Shown here in pieces: positions 1 to 4,692 of a stretch of DNA of 5,581 nt (positions are counted from its first letter, which is position 1; the number at the start of each line of letters is the position of its first letter). Below the pieces are notes generated by a model. That model made no database searches, was not told the DNA's origin, and was given only the letters and a program-made list of their open reading frames with translations. Both the position numbers and the translations under genes were made by a program. This stretch comes from Dehalococcoidia bacterium (GTDB lineage: Bacteria; Chloroflexota; Dehalococcoidia; Lucifugimonadales; UBA3495), in assembly GCA_002746355.1 (NCBI GenBank), contig NVWX01000001.1, forward strand, positions 18,733 through 24,313, given 5' to 3'.

Positions 1-30
1 CCTTCTAGCCAAGTATTTTTTTGGGGGTGT

Positions 31-426
31 CTACGGTGCGGCCTGGACCAACTCGATCACCACGTCGTCGGGACCCTCGATGTAGGCCAGTTTGATCCCT
101 TGGGGGGTCACTGTCAGGGGCAATATAACCCGGATGCCCTCAGCTTCAAAACGGGTCATCTCAGATTCCAGGTCATCAACGTGGAAGCCAAAGTGCTCCA
201 GTCCAAGTCTATTGAGCTCGGGGATGGCCCTTTCAAGGGAGGAGTTGGGCGGCTGAGAGGATATGTTCAGCCGCGTCGGGCCGCCGACCTGCATGCCGAT
301 GGTGATGGTGCCCGGCATGACTTCCCGCTCCGAAACAATCTTGGCGTTGAAGATCTTCTCGTACCACGCGGCCGATTCTTTGGGGTCTTTGGCCCTGATA
401 TGAACGTGGTTGATGGCGTAATCCAT
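31..426 (-). CDS. VOC (glyoxalase/bleomycin-resistance fold) family protein
   Basis: A 131-residue single-domain protein of the vicinal oxygen chelate fold, typical in length for the family. Seen in the sequence: the N-terminal strand with His-Val-His (H7, H9), an Ala-Ala-Trp-Tyr-Glu helix near residues 19-23, a Leu-Glu-His-Phe-Gly-Phe-His-Val-Asp-Asp strand at 76-85, and a C-terminal Gly-Pro-Asp-Asp-Val-Val-Ile-Glu-Leu-Val block at 118-127. By family analogy H7, H78 and E125 would be metal ligands, as in glyoxalase I, methylmalonyl-CoA epimerase and extradiol dioxygenases. The substrate cannot be named. The start is set at the ATG at 424-426 because AAAGGAG lies 7 nt upstream (complement of 434-440); the 12-codon extension to 462 has no such support. 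There is no signal peptide, so it is probably cytoplasmic. It is transcribed divergently from nadE and stops with TAG. Confidence 0.88.
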   Translation of the reverse strand: MDYAINHVHIRAKDPKESAAWYEKIFNAKIVSEREVMPGTITIGMQVGGPTRLNISSQPPNSSLERAIPELNRLGLEHFGFHVDDLESEMTRFEAEGIRVILPLTVTPQGIKLAYIEGPDDVVIELVQAAP

Positions 427-433
427 GGTTATT

Positions 434-440
434 CTCCTTT
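434..440 (-). promoter_or_regulatory. Ribosome binding site of the VOC gene
   Basis: The reverse complement reads AAAGGAG, with 7 nt between it and the ATG at 424-426. This strong Shine-Dalgarno site decides the start in favour of Met-Asp-Tyr over the upstream in-frame start at 462. Confidence 0.8.
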
Positions 441-490
441 GCGTCCGCGCTGGGCTCAACACCAGTGCGCTTGCTCTGTTTCACGACCGA

Positions 491-520
491 ATGGTAGCGT
501 CGGCAGGCAGCCCTTGTCCA
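491..520 (-). promoter_or_regulatory. Possible sigma70-type promoter of the VOC gene
   Basis: On the minus strand, TGGACA (complement of 515-520) is followed after 18 bp by TACCAT (complement of 491-496). Transcription would start near 484 and leave a leader of roughly 58 nt. Both hexamers are only partial matches, so this is a candidate only. Confidence 0.3.
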
Positions 521-564
521 CCGCCGGCCTCACCGTCCGGCGCTGTGCCGCGCGTCTCGATAGA

Positions 565-594
565 TTGGCATGTCATTTCTGAAGTCTGTATACT
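565..594 (+). promoter_or_regulatory. Probable sigma70-type promoter of nadE
   Basis: TTGGCA at 565-570 and TATACT at 589-594 are separated by 18 bp, a good housekeeping promoter. The predicted transcript begins about 600-602 and reaches the nadE ATG at 621 after a short leader that contains GAGG at 611-614. The promoter overlaps the upstream in-frame ATG at 570, which argues that this ATG is not the real start. Confidence 0.6.
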
Positions 595-620
595 CGACAA
601 AAGCCCACACGAGGATTTGC

Positions 621-2402
621 ATGGCACGGACCTTCCGCCTGGCCTTGGCCCAGATCAACCCCACCGTGGGAGATATCACCGGGAACACTGCCAAGATTCT
701 GGACTATCTGGAACGCGCCCGGGAAGCCCAGGCGGACCTCGTCGCTTTCCCCGAACTGGCTATCACCGGCTACCCTCCCGAAGACCTTCTTTTCAAGAAA
801 TCATTCCTGACCGACAACGTGGCCGCCATGGAAAAAGTGGCTGCGGCGTCCCAGGGCATCGCGGTGGTCTTAGGCTACGTGCATATAGTGTCGCTGGAGC
901 GGCAATCGGAAGAAGTGGGGCCGCAGGTCACCAACGCTGCCGCGCTATGTTACGACGACAGGCTGATCGACACCTATCACAAGATTTTCCTCCCCAACTA
1001 CGGCGTCTTCGACGAACAGCGTTACTTCCAGAGGGGCTCGGAATGCCCGGTCTACACCATCGGGGGAGTCGCCGTCGGCGTCAACATCTGCGAAGACATC
1101 TGGTACCCGGTGGGGCCCACCACGGTCCAGTGCCAGGCCGGTGCTGAACTGATCGTCAACATCAACGCATCGCCCTTCCACGCGGGAAAGCGGGCCTTCC
1201 GGGAAGACATGATCGCCCAGCGGGCCTTGGAGAACGGCCTGACGGTCGCCTACGTGAACACGGTGGGCGGGCAAGATGAACTGGTCTTTGACGGCGGCAG
1301 CATGATCTGTGACTCCACCGGTGGCCTGGTTGCGCGAGGACCAGCTTTCCAAGAATCCCTTTTGATAACGGACCTGAGCTTCAAGGAGCCTTCTGCCAGA
1401 CCGAAACATAAACCGGCGAACGCCGGCGCCGGCGCCGGCGTGGGCACGCCCAAAAACGTGACTGTGTCGGAGGCAGGCACCGAAACCAAGCCCTCGCTGG
1501 AAGCTCAGACCATCTTAGTCGGCATGGACGGCCCAGAGGAGATCTACCGGGCCTTGGTCATGGGCACCGGCGACTATCTGCGTAAGGTGGGTTTCACCAA
1601 GGCGCTGATCGGCCTGTCGGGCGGCGTGGACTCGGCGCTGACAGCTACGGTGGCCGTGGACGCGCTGGGCAAGGAGAACGTGATTGGGATCACCATGCCC
1701 TCCCGCTACTCGTCCGAAGGAAGCATCAGCGATTCAAAGAAGCTGGCCGGGAACCTGGGCCTGGACCTGTGGGAGTTGCCCATCGAGCCCGCCCACCAGG
1801 CCTTGACCGACATGCTGGCAGAGCGTTTCAAGGGCACCGAGGCAAATGTGGCCGAGGAGAACGTTCAGGCCCGCGTCCGGGGCAACGTTCTGATGACTGT
1901 GTCCAACAAATTCGGCTGGATCGTGCTCACCACCGGTAATAAGTCAGAGATGGCCATGGGCTACGCCACGCTGTACGGCGACATGGCTGGCGGCTTCGCG
2001 GTGCTGAAGGACGTGCCCAAGACCACGGTCTACGAGCTATGCCGCTGGCGCAACGGGCAGGGCCAGGCTTTTGGGACCATGGATGGCGTGATTCCCGTCG
2101 CGATCCTCGACAAACCGCCCAGCGCGGAGCTTCGGGAGGGCCAACTGGACGCCGACAGCCTGCCTCCCTATGAGGTGTTGGACCCGGTGGTGGAGGCGTA
2201 TGTGGAGAATGACCTAGGCTACCAGGAGATGGTGGCCCAGGGATTCGACCCTCAGGTCGTCCGGCAGGTCATTGCAGCCGTGGACCGCAACGAATACAAG
2301 CGCCGTCAGGCCCCGCCCGGCGTCAAGATCACCCACCGCGCCTTCGGCAAGGACCGCCGCTTCCCCATAGTGAACCGCTACCGGCAACACGAGGGTGGGT
2401 AG
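621..2402 (+). CDS. nadE: Glutamine-dependent NAD+ synthetase
   Basis: Catalyses the last step of NAD+ biosynthesis: ATP-dependent amidation of deamido-NAD+ using ammonia released from glutamine, in the cytoplasm. The protein has 593 residues and two domains. The N-terminal nitrilase-type glutaminase has the expected Glu-Lys-Cys triad: E45 in Phe-Pro-Glu-Leu-Ala, K121 in Tyr-His-Lys-Ile-Phe-Leu-Pro-Asn-Tyr, and C157 in Val-Asn-Ile-Cys-Glu-Asp-Ile-Trp. The C-terminal synthetase has the PP-loop Ser-Gly-Gly-Val-Asp-Ser at 333-338, Thr-Gly-Asn-Lys-Ser-Glu at 438-443, and a Gly-Asp-Met-Ala-Gly-Gly-Phe block at 453-459. It ends with the usual Arg-Arg-Phe-Pro-Ile-Val-Asn-Arg-Tyr. The length fits the shorter bacterial two-domain form. 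The two domains are joined by a low-complexity Ala-Gly linker. The ATG at 621 is preferred over the one at 570 because it has GAGG 6 nt upstream, begins the conserved Leu-Ala-Gln-Ile-Asn-Pro strand, and lies downstream of a good promoter. It stops with TAG. Confidence 0.97.
   Translation: MARTFRLALAQINPTVGDITGNTAKILDYLERAREAQADLVAFPELAITGYPPEDLLFKKSFLTDNVAAMEKVAAASQGIAVVLGYVHIVSLERQSEEVGPQVTNAAALCYDDRLIDTYHKIFLPNYGVFDEQRYFQRGSECPVYTIGGVAVGVNICEDIWYPVGPTTVQCQAGAELIVNINASPFHAGKRAFREDMIAQRALENGLTVAYVNTVGGQDELVFDGGSMICDSTGGLVARGPAFQESLLITDLSFKEPSARPKHKPANAGAGAGVGTPKNVTVSEAGTETKPSLEAQTILVGMDGPEEIYRALVMGTGDYLRKVGFTKALIGLSGGVDSALTATVAVDALGKENVIGITMPSRYSSEGSISDSKKLAGNLGLDLWELPIEPAHQALTDMLAERFKGTEANVAEENVQARVRGNVLMTVSNKFGWIVLTTGNKSEMAMGYATLYGDMAGGFAVLKDVPKTTVYELCRWRNGQGQAFGTMDGVIPVAILDKPPSAELREGQLDADSLPPYEVLDPVVEAYVENDLGYQEMVAQGFDPQVVRQVIAAVDRNEYKRRQAPPGVKITHRAFGKDRRFPIVNRYRQHEGG
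1421..1440 (+). repeat. GCCGGC hexamer repeat within the nadE linker
   Basis: Three tandem copies of GCCGGC (1422-1439) encode alternating Ala-Gly at residues 268-273, in the linker between the glutaminase and synthetase domains. The unit is self-complementary, so the tract can form a hairpin and could vary in copy number by slippage. A change of whole units would keep the reading frame. Confidence 0.75.
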
Positions 2403-2436
2403 GCGGATTGCTTCTGCGTGCCGCACAGAGTCCGCC
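2402..2436 (+). terminator. Possible nadE terminator hairpin
   Basis: GGCGGA at 2402-2407 pairs with TCCGCC at 2431-2436, enclosing a smaller hairpin TGCG-TGC-CGCA at 2415-2425. It begins at the last base of the nadE stop codon. No T-tract follows, so it does not fit the classic intrinsic terminator. Termination is inferred from position and structure only. Confidence 0.35.
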
Positions 2437-2451
2437 CTCGCCTCTGACTTC

Positions 2452-2624
2452 GTCGAGAGTCTCGACTGCGTCGGGTCTAACCCTCTCCCTCGAGGAGAGG
2501 AGACTTTAGTGCTACCGATGTCCCCGGCCATACAGTGAGAGCTCCAATCACTGGAAAGCCTCAGACAATCTTGGCTTAACCCCACCGGTGGTTCGACAGG
2601 TCCGGTTACATCGAGACTCTCGAC
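2452..2624. repeat. Inverted pair of a 14-bp palindromic motif
   Basis: GTCGAGAGTCTCGA at 2452-2465 recurs as its exact reverse complement at 2611-2624. The first copy extends to a perfect 15-base palindrome, GTCGAGAGTCTCGAC (2452-2466, 7+1+7); the second is palindromic at 2611-2623 (5+3+5). The flanking bases do not match, so this is not an obvious transposon end. It may be a small REP-like unit or a remnant of a non-autonomous element. Confidence 0.55.
2482..2500. terminator. Stem-loop, possible bidirectional terminator or REP-like unit
   Basis: CCTCTCC at 2482-2488 and GGAGAGG at 2494-2500 form a perfect 7-bp stem with a 5-base loop. It sits between two converging genes and could end transcripts from either side. 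No strong T-tract is present, so a dispersed repeat is an equal alternative. Confidence 0.4.
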
Positions 2625-2682
2625 CTACGGTCGGGGCTCGCCATCAGCGGACGGCGGGCTTGCCAAGAGCGGCGGCCCATCG

Positions 2683-3381
2683 CTACCAAACATCCCCCAC
2701 ATCGCCCCGGTCGGAGAGACCCAGGTTTGCCCAGTAGCCTTTGCGGTTGTCCTTAACCACCTCCAGCCGGTGGACCCATTCGGCCCATTGGTAGCCGTAC
2801 TTGCGTGGTATCGCCAGGCGCAGCGGGAACCCAAACTTGGGCAGTTCTTCCCCGTTTGTGGTGCTGGCCAAGAAGGCCTCTTTGTCCCGCAAGTCCTTTA
2901 TCTCCAATGAGACGTAATAACCATCGAGGCAGTGGAATACCACCCGTTGGGCCCGTTCGCTGACGCCGGCCATGTCCAGTAGCTGGGACACCGACACTCC
3001 GGTCATGACCGTGTTGTTGCGGAACCCGCCCACGCAGTCCATGCGCACCCGCCGGTCCACCAGGTGCAGGGCTTTCAACTCGGGCCAGGACAGCGACAAA
3101 GGACGGTCCACCGCTCCGTCCACGATCAGGTGGAAGTCGTTGATGTCGATAGTCGGGAAACTCCAATAAGCTAGGCTACCCAGCTCTTTTATGGCGGTGA
3201 TTTCAGTTTGTTCGTCAATCTTAATGAGCCGCTTTTCCCACAGCACGGTCTTGATGAACAGGAAGGTCACGCCCCGGCGCGCGCGGAAGGCAATCATCTT
3301 CCAAAGGAACGCTAAGAAGCGCAGCAGGGTGGTGTTCCCGCCGACGGTGATCAACGCTTTCCGGTAGGCGCGAGCTATCAA
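2683..3381 (-). CDS. Sulfite-oxidase-family molybdopterin-dependent oxidoreductase
   Basis: A 232-residue protein with the oxidoreductase molybdopterin-binding domain seen in sulfite oxidase and MsrP/YedY. The domain runs from about residue 75 to the end: Phe-His-Leu-Ile-Val-Asp-Gly at 83-89, Trp-Pro-Glu-Leu-Lys at 99-103, the Met-Asp-Cys-Val-Gly-Gly motif with C116 as presumed molybdenum ligand, Gly-Phe-Pro-Leu-Arg-Leu-Ala-Ile-Pro at 184-192, and a Lys-Tyr-Gly-Tyr-Gln-Trp-Ala-Glu-Trp-Val block at 194-203. The first ~50 residues are basic with hydrophobic stretches, but there is no twin-arginine export signal and no haem domain, so a cytoplasmic or membrane-associated site is more likely than Tat export. 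The start codon is TTG (complement of 3379-3381), supported by AGGAG 6 nt upstream; the next internal Met is residue 29. The substrate is not known. It is divergent from the DUF3179 gene and stops with TAG. Confidence 0.88.
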   Translation of the reverse strand: MIARAYRKALITVGGNTTLLRFLAFLWKMIAFRARRGVTFLFIKTVLWEKRLIKIDEQTEITAIKELGSLAYWSFPTIDINDFHLIVDGAVDRPLSLSWPELKALHLVDRRVRMDCVGGFRNNTVMTGVSVSQLLDMAGVSERAQRVVFHCLDGYYVSLEIKDLRDKEAFLASTTNGEELPKFGFPLRLAIPRKYGYQWAEWVHRLEVVKDNRKGYWANLGLSDRGDVGDVW

Positions 3382-3567
3382 GTGTGGCTCCTAGGTATCG
3401 ATGAAGTTTGAGCGTTGGAGATTGGTTTCCAATAGATTAGATTCGCCAGGTCCGATACAGTTGCGCACCCCGCCCGGACCGCCAGCATCAAAACTCATGG
3501 CAAGGGAATAAAATGCCGGCGGCGTATGGGCGATCGTCACGCAATCATTCGAGGTAACCCCTAAATT
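3382..3567. promoter_or_regulatory. Divergent intergenic region with candidate operators
   Basis: This 186-bp gap must hold the promoters of the molybdoenzyme gene (-) and the DUF3179 gene (+). No strong -35/-10 pair stands out. TTGGAG at 3415-3420 and TAGATT at 3438-3443, 17 bp apart, are a weak plus-strand candidate. Small inverted repeats are ATTGG-TTT-CCAAT at 3421-3433, which would fall inside that spacer, and GGTCCG (3449-3454) with CGGACC (3475-3480). A shared regulator is possible but unproven. Confidence 0.3.
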
Positions 3568-4692
3568 ATGGGAGACATAGTCGGCAAATCCAGCGTGATC
3601 ATAATCATAATTTTGGTGGCTCTCGTGGTAGGCGTGATCTTCCTGCCTCAGCTAGGTCAGTTCACGCTGAGATTTGGCGCCGAGACGCTCACCGTCGTCG
3701 ATACGTCGGCCCAACGCACCCCCGATTCAGACGGAACTATCGACCTCAAGATGATTACGATCCTCGGCCGCGAAGGTATCCCGGCGATCTTGGACCCGGT
3801 TTTCGCCAGGCAAGGGGCCGAGAGCAACATGGAACCGGCAGAGAGAGTGATTGGTGTGTCCATCAACGGCGAGAGCCGGGCCTATCCCATCAATCTGATG
3901 TCGCGCCACGAGATAGTCAACGACACTGTGGGGGGCAAGGCCATCGCTGTTACCTGGTGACCCCTCTGCTTCACGGGCATTGTATATGCCCGAGAGATCG
4001 AGGGGAGGGAGCACACATTTGGGGTGTCGGGCAAACTGATCATGAACGCTCTGGTCATGTACGACCACCAGTCGGACACCCTGTGGAGCCAGTTCCTGAG
4101 CCAGGGAGTCAAGGGCCCGCTGCTTAACAAAAAATTGGAGATCGTCCCCGCCGTTCAGACAACCTGGCAACAATGGGTGAACCTGCACCCCGATACTTTG
4201 GTGTTGGACAAACGGGGCAGCTACGGCAGAGACGTTTATGACGGCTACTACGACAACGGGTCGACGGGTGTCATCGGGGAGTCCAACAAGGACCGGCGTC
4301 TGCCCAAGAAAGAACTGGTCATGGGAATGACTGTCTCCGGTTTCGCCAAGGCCTATCCCTTCAGCGCCATCTCTCAGGAATCCGTGATCAACGACCACTT
4401 CGCTGGGGAGGAAGTGGTGATCACCTTTGATCCGACGTCCGAGAGCGGGGCGGCCTTTGTCCGGCGGCTGAACGGCAGAAACCTGACATTTGAGCCGGCG
4501 CCGGGACGGGCTGGGGTGGCGTTGATGCGGGACCAAGAAACCGGCAGCCTGTGGCAGGTGCTGACCGGCCAGGCCGTGGAAGGAGATCTGTTCGGCGAAA
4601 GACTGGAGCGGCTGCCGTCTCACTACTCATTCTGGTTCGCCTGGAGCGACTCCCACCCGCAGACAGAGCTCTATGGGGATGCTACTGGCTAG
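3568..4692 (+). CDS. DUF3179 family predicted selenoprotein (in-frame TGA read as Sec)
   Basis: Read through TGA 3958-3960, this is one 374-residue protein. An N-terminal hydrophobic segment (about residues 10-26) should anchor it in the membrane with the rest outside the cytoplasm. The domain includes Ala-Tyr-Pro at 105-107, Glu-Ile-Val-Asn-Asp-Thr-Val-Gly-Gly before the motif, then Val-Thr-Trp-Sec131-Pro-Leu-Cys134-Phe-Thr-Gly, Phe-Gly-Val-Ser-Gly, Leu-Trp-Ser-Gln and His-Pro-Asp-Thr (207-210). The family normally has Cys where the TGA falls, giving CxxC; here it would be UxxC, and C134 is the only Cys. The C-terminal half (262-369) repeats the domain without the redox pair. The molecular function is unknown; the motif suggests redox or metal chemistry. 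The start is fixed by an in-frame TAA at 3562-3564 just upstream; the GAGGT at 3551-3555 is 12 nt away, rather far. A nonsense-mutated pseudogene is the main alternative, made unlikely by the intact downstream frame and the SECIS-like hairpin. Confidence 0.87.
3958..3960 (+). other. Predicted selenocysteine codon (TGA)
   Basis: This TGA is in frame between Thr-Trp and Pro-Leu-Cys, exactly where DUF3179 proteins have the first Cys of their CPLC motif. It encodes residue 131 if recoded. Sec replacing one Cys of a CxxC pair is the usual pattern for redox selenoproteins. The true stop of the gene is TAG at 4690-4692. Confidence 0.85.
3961..4005 (+). promoter_or_regulatory. Predicted bacterial SECIS element
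   Basis: The stem-loop starts directly after the TGA and lies inside the coding region. Upper stem: CGGGCAT (3974-3980) pairs perfectly with ATGCCCG (3986-3992) around the loop TGTAT (3981-3985), whose second base is G. Lower stem: CCCCTC (3961-3966) pairs with GAGGGG (4000-4005). Between them is a 7/7 internal region in which T3971-A3995 and C3972-G3994 can pair and two G-T wobbles are possible. The apical loop begins 20 nt after the TGA. Known bacterial SECIS elements have a short apical loop with a G in the first two positions, roughly 16-37 nt from the UGA, which this fits. SelB would be the binding factor; its gene is not in the window. Confidence 0.82.

Larger units (their letters stand above)
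2403..2682. other. Gene-free convergent spacer rich in inverted repeats
   Basis: No convincing coding region lies in this 280-bp gap between the ends of nadE and the molybdoenzyme gene. Short palindromes or hairpins are seen at 2402-2436, 2452-2466, 2482-2500, 2533-2553 (CAGTGA and TCACTG around a 9-nt loop), 2582-2591 (CCACCGGTGG) and 2611-2623. The stretches around 2592-2602 and 2636-2656 resemble dispersed intergenic repeats I remember from Chloroflexota-like genomes. That resemblance is recollection, not a search result. Confidence 0.6.

Noticed and set aside
1..30. T-tract at 14-21 as a terminator
   Set aside because: No stem precedes it on the plus strand within the window, and on the minus strand it reads as an A-tract after the VOC stop.
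427..462. N-terminal extension of the VOC protein to 462
   Set aside because: The extension covers the strong AAAGGAG site of the internal ATG and adds non-conserved residues before the first strand of the fold.
570..620. Upstream start of nadE at ATG 570
   Set aside because: It overlaps the -35 to -10 region of the best promoter and adds 17 residues before the conserved N-terminal strand; ATG 621 has a Shine-Dalgarno site.
425..1147. Long plus-strand open frame overlapping the start of nadE
   Set aside because: A frame shadow of nadE in GC-rich DNA, with no recognisable domain and biased Pro/Arg/Gly composition.
945..1409. Minus-strand open frame opposite nadE
   Set aside because: An antisense shadow of a well-conserved gene; no ribosome binding site or domain noted.
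3958..3960. TGA reassigned to Trp or Gly genome-wide
   Set aside because: No other in-frame TGA occurs in the five genes, Trp is TGG, and the position matches Cys, not Trp or Gly.
3727..4623. Long minus-strand open frame opposite the DUF3179 gene
   Set aside because: An antisense shadow; no family resemblance, and the plus strand carries conserved motifs across the same stretch.
4024..4692. Separate gene starting at GTG 4024
   Set aside because: It begins in the middle of the conserved Phe-Gly-Val-Ser-Gly strand, lacks a well-spaced ribosome binding site, and is in the same frame as the upstream part; it is the second part of the DUF3179 gene after the TGA.
3568..4692. DUF3179 gene as a pseudogene with a nonsense mutation
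   Set aside because: The only disruption is a TGA at a Cys position in a redox motif, the rest of the frame is intact to a normal TAG, and a SECIS-like fold follows at the correct spacing. Still the main alternative if no Sec machinery exists in the host.
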